From positions 6,783,199 through 6,847,198 of the forward strand of contig JAJEKV010000050.1 of assembly GCA_021234155.1 (NCBI GenBank): a DNA stretch of 64,000 nt. Direction: 5' to 3'. The position numbers and the translations under genes are program-made. The notes under the pieces were generated by a model, which saw nothing but the letters and a program-made list of their open reading frames with translations, searched no databases and had not been told where the DNA came from. This document shows, piece by piece, positions 1 through 12,700 of the stretch; the first letter of the stretch is position 1; every line of letters starts with the position of its first letter. The stretch is from Isoetes taiwanensis (Eukaryota; Streptophyta; Lycopodiopsida; Isoetales; Isoetaceae).

Positions 1-783
1 TATGACCCTGGTACCTCTAGTTTATGCCCTTTGGGATGTGCGATGAATGAGGATTCCAATCATGTCTTCTTATGCCCAAATATTGAGGAAATATGGACAT
101 GGACTTCTCAGCTTAACTTAGGGACTCCAAGTAATATTTTTCAGTTCCTAAACACAGGGTCTAGGCTTATTAACACTTGTAGAACTCTTACCTGCTGGAT
201 TATATGGAGGCATAGAAATAGGGTCTGTGTGGAGGGGAAAACACCTGATATTATATGGATTAAAACCAATCTGCTCACCATTATTCAGCAAACAGCTTCA
301 GCTCATAAAGCTCTCAGAGGAGCTAAATATGATAAAGAATGGGATCGAATTGAGAGGTTTAAGGACATTTCCAATTTCTTCTTTTTAATTCTAATTGATT
401 ATGATGGTGTGTTACACAAAGCAGCAGAGGAGATTGAAGAATCTGGGAGCCCCTCTCAGATGTTTGAGCAACAATGAAGATGATGATTTTTACATACCCA
501 AGATGGAGCTTGAACAACATTTCATACTTCAAAAAAGGAAATGATTCATTCTATGGCAATTAAGAAGCTGCTGGATCGACCTGAGGTCTGGAGGTTCAAT
601 AGCTTGAAGCCTTTTTTCCAATCACTCTTCCACAAGTGGCAGCAGAAAAGGGAGGCCCGGGTGCTTATGTTGATGGACTATACCACATTCACAGTGGAGG
701 AGTTAGACGAGCTCTTGAATATTTTTGGCAAATCTGATGTGGCCGACCTTACAGTGCAGGATGTGCTTGAAGCCAATCAGTGA
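1..783 (+). pseudogene. LINE reverse transcriptase C-terminus (zf-RVT region), broken
   Basis: In frame from the window edge, the translation begins with a CPLGC ... NHVFLCP arrangement (C-x3-C ... H-x4-C, bases about 25-93). This is the zinc-binding knuckle found near the C-terminus of plant LINE polymerases. The same frame runs to a stop at 475-477 and reopens at 541-783, with stops in between, so it cannot encode the full tail. The helix-rich downstream residues resemble nothing I can name. It belongs to the LINE that ends in poly-A at 1013. Confidence 0.65.
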
Positions 784-1013
784 CTTAAGTTGGATGCCAG
801 ATTTTGTCTACTAGCCTATCTAATCCTTCTTCTTTAGGTTTAACATATCTGTATGCAGCCAATATGGCTTATCTCCTTTCTTATGCTTTTTCATAAAGGG
901 AGGATCATAGTTTTTGTGACACATATATATCTTCCTAGTATGGAAGATTCTGACATGATGTATTCCATGTAAAATGAATACAAAATCCACCTTGCCTTCA
1001 AAAAAAAAAAAAA
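1..1013 (+). mobile_element. LINE (non-LTR retrotransposon) 3' end with poly-A tail
   Basis: The segment enters from the left edge and carries the C-terminal end of a LINE reverse-transcriptase protein followed by a 3' untranslated region. It ends in a run of 14 A at 1000-1013, the normal 3' end of a plant L1-type element. The coding part is described in a separate entry. The element is in the plus orientation and its 5' part lies outside the window. The family is inferred from the zinc-knuckle motif together with the poly-A tail. Confidence 0.75.
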
Positions 1014-1138
1014 TAACGAGTCATATGAGACAGATCTTTGCTAATTACCAATTGTCGACACGTCCTTGAGTTATTAGAATGGGGAATTTTCACACTCAGG
1101 AAGCAATTGGTATTGAGGGATAATTAAGATCCATTTTG

Positions 1139-2120
1139 AAAATATTATCAACATTGTCACAGACGTCTTGCATATTCCTAGTTTGCAAAAAAATTTGTTG
1201 TCTATTAACAGCTCACCAATGCAGGCTATGGGATTAAATTACGTACCTTTAATTGTAAGACTTTGGATCAAAATGGGGAAGTTTTTCTTCGAGCAGTAAG
1301 TAAAGGAAATCTCTACTAAATTCTTGGCATTCCTAAAGTGATTGAATATGCATGTTATGTTGGAGAGGTACCAAGTGCACCGGCATTATAGATTAGGACA
1401 CATTGCTTCTTCTCGATTACAATGCTTAAGAAGCCAAGGTCTTGTTAAGATTGTTAAGTTTTTTTGATAAGCCATGCAATATTTGTCTGCAATGTAAGGT
1501 CACAAGGAGAAAGTTTCCATCTCATGCTGAAAGAAGGCTTTGCATACACTCCAGCTATAAGTCTGGATCAAGGTACTTTCTTGTATTTCTAGATGATTTC
1601 TCTTAAAAGGTGTTTGTGTACTTACTCAAATGTAAGAGTCAATGTTTTGAGTACTTGTGTATCTTCAAGCAACTAGAAAAGGGAACAGTGATCAAATTGT
1701 GACCTTGAGATCTGACAATGGAAGGGAGTTATGCTCCAAAGCGTTTGAAGACTTCTGTGTAATGAATGGCATAGAACACCAGTTATCTGTTCCATATACC
1801 AATGAGAAAAATGGTAGGGCAGAGAGAGTTAATCAAACCCTTAACTTGGGATGAGAATTCTAGCACATTTCTGGGGGGATGCAATTGCCACTGCAGCATA
1901 CTTCATAAATAGGGCTCCACATGCCAAACTTGATTTCAACATGCATGATGAAGTGTGGTCAAATAAGTCTTTTGTTTTCAAACATTTTAAAGTGTTTGGT
2001 CGCAAGGCTTTTGTCCAGATAAACACTTATGTTCCCAAAGTAATAATCAAGCAAGAACTTGTATGTTCATTGGTTACTAACAGGAAAGCATGTAGATTAT
2101 TGATTTGGAGACCACTGTGA
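1139..2120 (+). pseudogene. Ty1/Copia polyprotein relic (pre-integrase and integrase)
   Basis: Translated in shifting plus-strand frames, the stretch gives a gag-pre-integrase segment (DVLHIPSLQKNLLSIN near 1160-1210). It then gives an integrase core (TLRSDNGRE, followed by GIEHQLSVPYT and NGRAERVNQTL, 1695-1850) and the downstream integrase block (FWGDAIATAAYFINRAPHAK, 1869-1930, and HFKVFGRKAFV near 1985-2015). Order and orientation are those of a Copia pol gene. Several stops and frameshifts separate the pieces, and protease, reverse transcriptase and both LTRs are not recognisable, so this is an old truncated copy. The second integrase aspartate (RSDNG) is still visible. Confidence 0.85.
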
Positions 2121-3590
2121 TTAGCTCACATATATAGAGTTTAATGAGGATGAGAATCATTTTCAGCAAGCAAGACCAGAAGCTTCAACATTTGTGATTT
2201 TGGCAGATATAAAAATTGTGAAGCATTTGAATGTGGCACCACTGAATAGCAAACTCTGAAGGAAACATCATCACTCCATCTGCTGTTGAGAATAGTGATG
2301 CTGCACCTATTGAGTATACTACAGAAAGAAATGATGTTGACCATGAATTCGCGTGTGCATTTCAACATAATTTCTTGGCATCAATATTGTCCAAAGTTGT
2401 TCATTTATCTGTCTTGTACTTCAAAATACTAGGCCCCGAAAAGAAAAGAGGGAAACAAAGTTAGACATCTTATCTCTTGTATGTTTCGCCCTTTGGCCAT
2501 CGTCACTCTGCATGCCGAATTGCATTCAAAGCTTCAATTTCTTACCTTATTCTCTTTCAGCCAGGACCCCTTCAAGCAAAGTATTATGTCACCATCTTCA
2601 GAGCTCTGGACTGATATGAGCATTCTGCCTTCTCTATTTTCGATGTAATGTGTTTATGTTATCTCATTTCTAGATCTATGCTTATCTTAGAGATAAATCA
2701 TCTATAGACAGTTCTTTACTTTACCAAATGGTTTTTATCTATAGACTAGAGTTTGTTAACATTTGCTTTTGTATTTGCAACGCTTGTGACATGGTTGAGT
2801 ACACACAGACAAGGTGTTACACAAGGAGGGCTGATCAAGGACGGACTTGAGAATGCACCTAAGGTAGGTATTGCTTATCTGGATAGGCACGGGTTTGAGC
2901 TTTCTTATATATTTAATTCTGCCTCAAGTCAAATGCCTTAGGACTCTCACTTGTGGTGCTTAACACAAAGTTGCTTAAAAACATCACCCTTAAAAGTATT
3001 TTGCAGTTTGAGGTTTGCTTCAGTCAATTGTTCTTCATCTTGTGTCCCTGCATTGTTATACTAAAATGATTGTTATAAGATTTAGTTTAAGCAATCTGAC
3101 TTCACATTGCAATATTTGGTTAATTCTTGTCAATGGTTACAATAGTTTGTAACATGACGTTCTTTTACAATGGATATGTACTTATTGCTCCTTCTGATTT
3201 CTTATATTCAGGTAATACCCTCTATGCTTTTAAGATGTCTTCTTTCTAAACCTCACACCCTTCGTCCAAGCAGATATAACAACCACAATTGAATAACAAA
3301 GTCTAAATGAATGATTTTAAGCTTAAATGCCTGACAAATTTGACCTTGCCTAAATAACCTAACTAATCTTGTCTTGCTAAAGCCTTCTAGTGTGCTTCTT
3401 GCTAGTTTCTTACTTTTTCCATTTTTTTTTCTTTTTTCTCCTTTTCCATTTCGTAGCCTTTGCCTCTCTATGTTCTGTTGGATGCAAACAGAAGCTCGGC
3501 CACAGGCCAGGCCAGGGTAGGGTTAGAAGAATTGTTGTATAGAGGAAGGACCATTTCATCATGTAGAGAGGGGTCCCGCAATCGATGGCA
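2121..3590. other. AT-rich intergenic DNA, nothing recognised
   Basis: Only short unsupported reading frames occur here. It may hold the decayed remainder of the Copia element upstream, but I see no LTR ends or conserved motifs. Confidence 0.4.
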
Positions 3591-3599
3591 GCTAAGAGC

Positions 3600-3740
3600 G
3601 GATATCTCGGAGTGGCAGAATGGTGGTCCAGACACCATTCCCCTATAAAACAGAAATAGGAGCGCCGATTGTTGGGGGTGGATCCCTTGGAGTGGAGGAA
3701 TGGTGGACCAGACACCATTTCCTAGAAAATAAAAATAGGA
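3600..3740. repeat. Tandem direct repeat, two units of about 60 bp
   Basis: Positions 3600-3661 and 3680-3740 are diverged copies of one another. Both contain GGAGTGG.G.AATGGTGG, CCAGACACCATT and AAATAGGA blocks, with a period near 80 bp. Downstream, 3787-3860 repeats GAAGATCCAACA-like words. No coding role is evident. Confidence 0.6.
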
Positions 3741-4015
3741 AAATGATTTTTGATGCCTGGCAGATTGGGTAAAGAAAACCATCCGCGAAGATATAACATT
3801 GAACCACGAAGATCCAACATTGTGTCGTGAAGACTATTGAACTGCGAAGATCCAACACCAAATTAAACTCATCTGATGAACCTGCTGAAGTACATTCACC
3901 TGATGAACTCGTCTGAACTCGTGTGTGTCTGCTCAAAGAACTCCTCCGCATGAAGCCTGTGTAACTTTGTTGCGGTGATTGTAACTTAAAAACAAGCCCT
4001 AAGAAAAAAGAAAAG

Positions 4016-5096
4016 GGGAAAATTTCTAAAAATGCCCTTGTATTTTGCAATAATTATGAAAATGCCTTATATTTCTTGGTATTGTCAAAATGCCCTTGGC
4101 GTGGTGAAGTCCAAAGATCCAACTCCATCTCCATGTTTAGTCTAAATGGTCGTTTCATCTCCTCAGCTCTTCTTTTACTATTCCATTCTAGAATGTAAAT
4201 GTAGTTGGGAAAGCAGATCGTGTGTGCAAAATCTCGGTTGGAGATTTGGACAATTTCCAATTATACGAAACTACCCTTCCTGAATGAGATGCTGGAAAGC
4301 TTACAGATCATATGAATAGCATTCGGGCATGTCCGTCCAAAAGAAGGCACCAAACCCATTCTTCTGAACTTACCAATGCAAACCAGTAAGCTGCTAAGAA
4401 ATGGAGCTAGACACAAAAGAAGCAGAAGTGTTGCAAGGCTATTAACATGCAAATCCGTAGTCTGATGTTGGAATTTACGACTAAAAGCTGCTATAAAATT
4501 AGGATTACCTGATATGATCTGTGGAGCAGGGCCGGATGGAGTTGAAGCTCTAACACCGAGCCAAATCGCCCAACATTTGCCTCTCATCCCATTTCTAACG
4601 TCCCAAGCTGTTTACGTTTTGGCCATTTCCAGCAGGTACAACACAAAAGATCATGCATTAGAGACAGGAACAGGCAAATTGTTCTGAGTGAAAAGGCATA
4701 ACACATTTGGCAGCAACTTCAAGCGATGGATCTAATTTCGGATTTGATAAGCCAAGAAACCAACAGTTGTAAAGATGTATTCAACAAAGGAGTTGGATTA
4801 TGGTGAAAATTGATAGAAATCTCTGAATATCTTTTGATATGTATCGATTGCTTCTAAATTTAGTTATCACGGATCAATAAGATGTTATTTCTCCCATTGA
4901 AGTAGAAAACATGCACAAAATCCAGGCGACAAAAGAACATGCACCAATCAATGAGGCAAAAGGATAGGACGGAGAGTAGCATATCATTCACTATCTTTCT
5001 ACAGTAGAAACATTGGGGGCATTTTGACAATTAAGTAAAATACAAAGGCATTTTCACAATTATTACCAAATATAAGGGCATTTTTAGAACTTTGCC
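4016..5096. mobile_element. DNA-transposon-like element with ~80-bp terminal inverted repeats
   Basis: The left end (about 4018-4095) and the reverse complement of the right end (about 5012-5096) align over about 80 bases, both containing TTCTAAAAATGCCCTT, GAAAATGCC and TTGTCAAAATGCCC. The 1.08 kb size and lack of a recognisable transposase suggest a non-autonomous DNA transposon. Long TIRs of this size are common in Mutator-like elements. I cannot see a clean target-site duplication in the A-rich flanks, so the superfamily is undecided. Two minus-strand reading frames lie inside. Confidence 0.7.
4054..4587 (-). pseudogene. Unrecognised reading frame inside the TIR element
   Basis: The minus strand from 4587 down to 4054 is one reading frame interrupted by a single stop at about 4261 (108 plus 68 residues). 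The first part has a hydrophobic stretch (LLLLLCLAPFLSSLLVCIGK), compatible with one membrane segment. The second part is basic and polar. I do not recognise a family. It could be a captured host gene fragment, as in Pack-MULEs, or chance coding. No splice sites were checked beyond the frame. Confidence 0.25.
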
Positions 5097-6445
5097 AAAA
5101 CAAAACAAGATGCTAACGCATCAATGGGTTGCCCTTTAAAGGAGCAGCACATCGAGAACATCACGATCAATATAGTCGTCATATTGGAGATTGTTTCTCC
5201 AATGATATTCAAGATGGCACTTAGAAGACTTCACCGCAACCGCATATTGGCTATAATTGACTTCTCTTTTGACTTACTCCCCGCGTTTCTACAACAAACA
5301 TCCGACAATACTTGGGCTAGGTTCCTCATCCGTTAATGCTAAAGTGAATAATAAGCTGCCTGAAAACAAGGATATTGCACTATAGATGTCTGAGTCTTTC
5401 AAAGAAAGCCAATGGATACATCTTCCAAACACACTCAAAATAAACATCATCCCAGACAGATGGATCACGTTTTAAATGAGCATAACAAAGAAACCGTTCT
5501 AACTCTAATGATTAATGTTAGAAAAATGTGTCATATGCAAATCAACTCCGTTCAATGCAAATCCAAAATTTGTTGAAAGAGCAAGGTCAATTTCCGTATA
5601 GATGTGGGCTATGGAGAAACAAACAACAGAAGGGAAAGACTACTTACAACAAACAAAAGTATTGAATTCACCGGAGGTAGCGTAACGTACCGCAAAAGCC
5701 CCAATCGATTTAGAGGAGACTCCAATTTGTACTTTTAAGTAGACATATTTCCAAGCCAAGCCGTGGTCGAAAGGCCACAACAGTCACATTTGTCGAAAAC
5801 AAAACGATACCGATTGGTGGACCGCATATCCAAGAGGTCATGGTGGAGACCCAAACAATCTCACTCTATTGTGAATGGTCCTCAGATTTGTGTCTCTCTT
5901 CCAGCCAGATGCATCCCTCCCAAAATCTTTTGTGGTCAAAAGTGGTCCACTGTTCTTCAAATATGGTTTGTGACTACTTAATGGTCCCGAGCTTGCGGAC
6001 ATGTTTCCCGATGCCGAGGCATTCTCTAGTTTTTGCATCGAAGAACACCTCCCTTTGCTCCCCGCAACATCCGCGCACCCATGGCCAAGTGTCTCCATCT
6101 TCCTTTGATCCCTCTCCGCCTTGGCGACTTCGGTCCTAGCTAGCCTCGCTCGCTCCCCGTGTCTATTCCTGCCCCTTTTTCTCCCTCTCCTCCCTCCTCC
6201 TCTGCGTCCCCAAGCCGCTCTTCCCGATGAGCAACGTGAGAGGCTTGCGCCATTGCTCACAAACAGAACGACCGGAAGCATCTCGAGGTGAGTGGTCCAT
6301 CCCTCATATGAAGAGAGTTGCCCGTCGGAGAAACACTATTGCACCACAATCTCTTCCCTGTTGAGTGTGCTACTCCAAATTAACCAAGAGTGGCTACCAT
6401 TGTTACAACCCTTCCCCGCATCCTCCGGACTGACTGGGCTGATCG
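5097..6445. other. Probable LINE 5' untranslated region and flank
   Basis: No supported gene. From about 6040 the plus strand is rich in C and T, and it leads directly into the LINE endonuclease at 6446, so the last several hundred bases may be that element's 5' untranslated region. Overlapping open frames on both strands here look like compositional artefacts. Confidence 0.35.
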
Positions 6446-7028
6446 GTGGAAGTATCATCTGCTAATAGTGACTCCATGGATTTGGAACACCGGCCCACCG
6501 CACCCCCGCATTATGAAGTTGGTTTCTTGAATGTTCGGGGTGTTGCTTCCTCCCCAACTAAAAGGAGCAGACTTTCCATGGCTCTTGCTAGAATGAATTC
6601 AGATTTCTATTGTCTACAAGAGCACCAAAGTGCAAAAAGAGGATGTGCAAAAGGTAGCTTCGTGGATCGGTAGGAAATATAACGCCTTGGTGGTCGCAGC
6701 AGACTGGACAAAAGCGGGGGTTCTTACAAAGATGGAGACATGATATAGCAAGCTACATTCACCATCTTGATGATTTGGTCGTTGGATCATTATCAAGTGG
6801 TTTGATAAGGGTCAAGAGTGGGGACTAGTGAATGTGTATGCACATAATAGACTTCATCAGAGAGGTGCACTCTGGGCTGCTTTGAGATCTAAACTAGTTC
6901 GACTGGGGGCCCATGTTGCATGGTTGCTGGTGGGTGACTTCAATATGGTGGAGTTGGAAGTTGATCGGTGCGGCAGAGGATCAGAAGTCATCCAAGGCTT
7001 TGAACGTGAACAATGGCAGCGCTGGTAG
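6446..7028 (+). pseudogene. LINE apurinic-type endonuclease domain, broken
   Basis: Two plus-strand frames carry the start and middle of an exonuclease-endonuclease-phosphatase fold. The first has VGFLNVRGVASSPTK, with the strand-turn 'N.RG' typical of plant LINEs, and FYCLQEH, whose E is expected to bind metal. The second has VNVYAHN and WLLVGDFNMVE, containing the GDFN motif. They are separated by a frameshift and stops near 6670-6800. The enzyme would nick target DNA to prime reverse transcription. Confidence 0.8.
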
Positions 7029-7054
7029 AGCATATGCACGTCATGACAGGGGCT

Positions 7055-8110
7055 ATTATAATGCATTGGCAGCTACATATTTGCAACTTAAGTTCTTTCT
7101 ACATGGCCACTTTTCTTCCTTTTTTGCTTCTCGTCATCTTCCCTTCCAATCAGATTTTCAGGAACATCCTATTATATCTGAGGAACAAAGAGCTACTCTA
7201 GAAGCAGAGATTACGGTGAATGATTTAGCAGATGCTACCTTCCTTTTGAAGAAAGGAAAGTGTCCTGGAATTAATGGTATTCCTGTGGAGTTCTTTTAGG
7301 AGTTATGGGATTGTGTTGGCGATGATGTGTACGACGCGTTTCAGGATTTCAAGAGGCAAAGGCGTCTAGACAAAATTCTCAACTCGGGCTGTATTTCTCT
7401 TATTCCTAAGTGTAAGGAACCCTCAACAATTTCTGACCGGGCGCCCCTATCACCTTACTATCTTCCTCGTGTACAAGATTTTTATGAAAAGCTTATGCAC
7501 AAAAGCTTCGGATATTCTTGTCGATTCCATATCCTCTACACGTCGATTTCTCGCCACGACGATGTATATTAAACAATGTAGCTCCATGAAGGTATTTACC
7601 GGGCTCGACTTCGTGGCCATGAAATTGTATATTTGAAGTCGGACTTTGCAAAAGCATATGACAAAGTTGGATCGGGCCTTCTTAGAGAAATGTCTCTTAC
7701 GCTTTGGTTTTGGTGCACAATTCACGGTGATGTCATGAGGCTTCATTATTCTCGCTTCGCTCTTCTATTCTCTTCCAAGGGGAACCCTCAAAGATTCTTT
7801 TCAGTGGGTCGTGGGCATCCGTCCGTGGCTGCCCTTTAGCTCCATTGTTATTTACGGTTGTGGCTGAGGTCCTTGCACGTTTTTCTCTCTTGCCGCAGGT
7901 GAGGGAATCTTGCATGGACTTCCTATGAACAATAGGTCGCAGTAAGGTCCAGAATCAATATGATGACACTTTCCTTTTTCTCGAGGGCAAATGAGCAAAA
8001 TTTGCGTAATGCCATTTCCTTGTTGGATTCCTTTTCCCTAGCATCCGTATTTTTGTGGGTTGGCGTAAGTGTACGCACTATGGGCATTGGACTCTCCAGT
8101 TCCACCATGT
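7055..8110 (+). pseudogene. LINE reverse transcriptase domain, broken
   Basis: The frame ending at 7299 carries the N-terminal polymerase block KGKCPGINGIPVEFF. After one in-frame stop it continues with ELWDCVGDDVYDAF and LNSGCISLIPK. Further blocks are LKSDFAKAYDKV (about 7630-7670), which contains the first catalytic Asp, and QYDDTFLFLEG (about 7950-7985). The last corresponds to the catalytic Y-A-D-D box with one residue missing. Order and spacing match L1-clade polymerases. Multiple shifts make it non-functional. Confidence 0.85.
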
Positions 8111-8379
8111 GTAGCTACCTTTCCATGGAAGATCCTTCCCCATGGTAAAGCAACCAAACTTCTGTGATCCCCTCAGAGGTGTTCATATCTCATCGAGATG
8201 CGGGGAGGCAAAGATTAAGGGCTTGGAAAAGCACCTTTTTGGTGATCCACAAGCTTTCCATGGCGTGATCTAATTGTTGTGGCTAAGTCAGGTTTTAAGC
8301 AAAGACCCATGTGTATATGGATTCGCTCATATTGGCTCCACAACCAAAGATACAACTTCTCGTCGTGGTTGTCGAACTT

Positions 8380-9620
8380 CATCCGGGGAACAGAGGAGGG
8401 TGTCACCAAAGTCGGCTTGGGAAAAGTGCATGTTACCAAAGCATTTTGGCGGCCTTGAATGATTAATTTTCTTTTTCGCAGAGCAAGGTGATGATTTCTA
8501 AGTTCATTTGGAGAATTTTGAATAATGTGGATGAGTCCCCTGTTCCCGCCTTGTTTATCGGGCCTTTGCAAATGTGCATTTCTTTTGGATCTCTGGCCTA
8601 TTAGGCCACTTTTCCCCGGCTCTCTGTTCTATCCACTCGACGGCATACCCTAATGCATCCCCATTTCTTAGAGGATTGCTAGTTGCATGGGAGACTGCAT
8701 AATCTCTCGTGTCATTTTCACCATCTTGCGCACACTAGCATGACCGCAAGTTGTTGGTGGATTCCATTGATGGTGGTCCTCTCTCGTTGTTTCACCCACC
8801 CATTGACGCAACGCCGATGGAGAGCAAAGCAGTGTGCATATGATATCCGATTGGTATAATAATCAAAGGCATTCATCGACATGGGAGGAGTTTAGAGCTA
8901 AGTTCCTCCTTTTAAGGTGGGATCGAGCTATTTGGCGTAAGGTGTCTTCAATTCTTCCCCAAGAGCACAAATGGATGACTCCCACCGTGGGTAGTTCATG
9001 AGCATGTCAAAGCAGATAAGTTGGTGAATTCCATGTACAAGGTCTTGCTTGATGTCGACGCCTTGCCTCCTTCGGCCCAAGTGGCCTTTGGTCATTCCTG
9101 TGGATCGGCAGAAGCGGTATGGAAGTGGGTATGGGATAAACTACTCCATCCCAAAGTATCTGCTTTATGGTGGCAAGTCACTCATCGTTGTTCACAAGCA
9201 TATTCGCGGTGCACGATTTCGCCCGTAGGTGTCTGCGCACTTTGTCCCTTATGTGCACAGAGGGACGAGACAATTGAGCATTGCTTCTTCCTATGTAGAC
9301 ATGTCGACATGCTTGGTTGTGGCTTGAAGGCCTCTTTCATTGCAATTTGAATAGCCAATGTGTTATTAGCGCTTTATCCAAGTAGTTGGGATAATTTGGC
9401 AAAAGGGCCTTTCATTTGGCTTCGCATGGATCATCTCGTCCATTTGGAAAAGAAGGAATCTTCTCATATTCAAAGGTCTTGCTTGTTCGGATGCATGTGT
9501 CCTTCTTGATGCCCAACAACGAATTGTCAAAGCATTCTGTGTGCTCATCAATTGCTAATGAGGTGAAGAGCCGATTTGGGAGCACTATCTTGATTCATAC
9601 TTACTTATGAGTTTTTGCTT
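8380..9620 (+). pseudogene. LINE C-terminal region with zinc knuckle
   Basis: FIRGTEEGVTKVGLGKV (about 8380-8430) matches the conserved block downstream of the polymerase in plant L1 elements. At 9021-9350 a single frame holds VWKWVWDKLLHPKVSALWW and CPLCAQRDETIEHCFFLC, the zf-RVT knuckle (C-x2-C ... H-x4-C). A further basic tail is detectable to about 9600. The segments are in different frames. Confidence 0.75.
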
Positions 9621-9770
9621 GCTCTTCATATTGTTTAGATGTTGTATTTGAGTGGGGTGGTTTTGCTCTGGTGGACATTCTCTCCACTGAGTTATTAGTC
9701 CCCATTGTACTCTGTAACTTTCTCTGGATAATAAAGGCTCAAGTCCTTAAAAAAAAAAAAAAAAAAAAAA

Positions 9771-12700
9771 TCTCTACCATCGGAGACATCCCAAACAAAT
9801 CTTTGTCGTCTAAGTGTCACTGAGCGTCACAAAAACCCTAAAAAATCCCAGGCAATTGCAACCGTGTATATGGAATATTCTATGGCATATTATACTCAGA
9901 ACAAATCGAGGCCTTCTATACGTCACTCCAGCCTCCAACAAGAGGGTTGCCCCCTACAGGCAACCCAAAAAACTAAAGAACCAAAATGCAAAACTGGGGA
10001 CCCAATTTCCACTCTGCATTATAGAGGGCGCCACTTGGTGCTACAAAATACATCCAGGAGAAAATTGCAATCTTATTTCTCTTTATAGGCATTCATCCTT
10101 TTTCTTAAATTTTGGACCTTCATCTTGCGGCCTCCCCTGAGGGATCCAAGTTTCCCCCTGCGGTATCAATATCAAGTTGATGAAATTAAATGCCGAATTT
10201 GAACTGATCCGCCAATATTCAATAAAAAACTTTAAAGCGAAGGAAAAATTCCGATGACTGGTTCTGTATGAAATCTATGCTTAGCTCATTCTTGCACCTC
10301 AGAAGGTTCTCCTTTGTCCCATTTGGCACCCATCCCATTTAACACCAAGCAGGATCGAATACTGTACGGGAGTAGACATCATTGACTCTGCAGGTAAACC
10401 ACAGCGTTTGGGATGACTCAGCTGGGTGGGATCGTTGCAAGCTAAATATCATTTTTTTTTCAGGATTTTCAGGATACCCAATTGAAATTCAAGAGGAATC
10501 TTCACTCTATAGCTGGGAGGCTTGTGTTGAATTCTTGATGGATTAATCGAGTTGGTCTTTTTTTTGGTCAAATATTAAATGCTTCAAGATTGTAGTCTGA
10601 TTTTTCCTAATGAATATTTTCAAGTTTTTTTATGTTTTCATATGTCTACGTACAAGTATTTTGAAATAATTTTGGTGGATCCGTTCCACACTGCAAACGT
10701 TCTTGAATGTTAATAAATCAGATTTCTATGCAGCTTCAACTTAAATTCTACCGAGTTAAAATCGACATCCAAGTACTAGATTTCTCTTCCTTACTAGCAC
10801 TACCACCCATGAAACTGGGTCTATACATGAGCGCGGTGGATTCACACCGTTCTCTGCTACAGAAGTTGTAAAATTTTGTTTCATTGTACACAGGCTCCAT
10901 GGTCTTTCAAGGCCCCACGTGAGCATGATAAATAAATTAAAATTAAATTAAATTAAAACTACTTATATATGTTTAGGAATAGAAGTGAACCATCCCAATC
11001 AAGCACATCAAAAACTATGCCAGAAGACTATCTGACCAAGTCTTTAATGAATGTGTACAGCCAGCATAATGTCAAAAATAGAGAGCAAAAGGAAAGTAAA
11101 AAAAACACTTTCCTGCACACATAGATGATCCACATCATAAAGGAGGCATAGGCAGCCCTAGCTTTCTACTCCAAGCTCCATTAGAATTGAGGAAATGAAA
11201 GAAGCCAATAAAGCCCCTCAGTCAGAATCATGAGTTAATTTTTGGACCATGAACAAAAGAAGCCGACCAAGAACTCTCCAGATTCCATAAATGTAGAATT
11301 AGATGGGAGACAACACAAATTCATGGATGAATTTCCCCATATCAAGAAGCTTTTACAGCCTAATCCAGAGGCCTAAACATATATATCTCTATCATATCTC
11401 ACTGTCTCTCAATCTCTCCACAATATCCTGCAAAATAAAGCCATAGCATCTCATGAAGGTCTTGAGCTTATATCTAGCACCAAGCATATGAGATCAAGAT
11501 CCAGGCTTAACAAAGTTGAAGAACATTTGTCATGATAAATAAGCTTTTAAAACTTCCGTACCATATACATCAATCGCTAGATATACATCAATGAAATACT
11601 CCATTAGATGGTTTATGCATGCTTCCATTCCACTTCATCATTCTTAGAGTCAAAGAAGAATTGGCGTAAAATGGCAGGAGCCAAGGTAAGATGATTTACC
11701 AGCAAAGCATATCGCATACTCTGTACCAGCTACAAAAATGTTTCTCATACATTCAGCTCTCTCTACAACTTGTGTACTTCCACTTTTAGGCTAGTGGATA
11801 TGTCTAGCTACAGCTTGTTGTGATACTACATTTAAGCTAGGAAATAGATATTTTTACATTGATTCGGGCAGTAGCACATAACGTAAAACATCTCATCTGC
11901 ACAGAAGGTAAAACATCTCATCTGGAAAGTTCCTGAAAGTAAGTTTGAATGGCATTTCTTGAAAGCATTCTGAATTTTCACTGTCTTGCAATTTTACTCT
12001 TACAGAACATCTTACAGTGGACCCACAACAAAGAAAGGAACAACGGTTTAACCAGCTGCATAAAACAAAATGAGCGCAGATCTGATCAAGAACAGAAATA
12101 CATACAAATCGCTATAAATACAAATCTGGAACTCCAAAGAAAATGAAAGGCTGGAAGTGGACTAAAAAATCGGGACCAATATTTTAAATGATGAATAATG
12201 CCGAGGCAGAAGTTGGAAATGCCAGTTATGAGGCTGGATTAGCGTGGCAATATAGAAAAAATACACTACACAATTTCACGACCACACTGCAGGCAGAGCA
12301 TATACCCTTCGGGCAATGTAGAGAAATACAATATGATTACATTGATATTCCAATAAATAATGTACTTACATAGTTGTGGACACAGATCATTGTACAACAG
12401 TCTTGCAAAGAGGGATATTGATCAAGCTCTTGAATGGGCTCGAATATGGGCTCCCCTCCAGTCTTCTCACAATAAATGGTGATGTCAAATGAGCCAGTAT
12501 ATTTGGACGAGGCTACTTCAGCATTGGCTTACGTTGCTTCTTCAACCAGATCGGCTCCTGCTAGTGTCGAAAGATCTTGCGCATGTGGAAAGGTCCGACA
12601 TAGGGAAGAACAGAGAGGGGTTTAGGGTTGGGCGGAAATTATCCCACATTCATCAGCGGATTTAGAAAGCCAGAAGTGAGGTATATAGTAAATGATAAAG

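Larger units (their letters stand above)
6446..9770 (+). mobile_element. L1-type LINE, nearly complete, decayed, poly-A terminated
   Basis: Endonuclease, reverse transcriptase and C-terminal zinc knuckle follow one another in the expected order over 3.3 kb. The element ends in 22 A at 9749-9770, preceded by AATAAAGG at 9730-9737. Stops and frameshifts are frequent in every domain, so it is inactive. An ORF1 (RNA-binding protein) was not recognised, and it may be missing or lie in the 5.8-6.4 kb leader. I found no convincing target-site duplication. This is the standard architecture of plant L1 elements. Confidence 0.85.

Noticed and set aside
3410-4050. Overlapping minus-strand frames of 102, 104 and 135 codons
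   Set aside because: They overlap in different frames across a tandem repeat and show no conserved motif.
5838-6281. 147-codon minus-strand frame rich in Arg and Gly
   Set aside because: It is antisense to the pyrimidine-rich leader of the L1-type LINE; the composition explains the frame.
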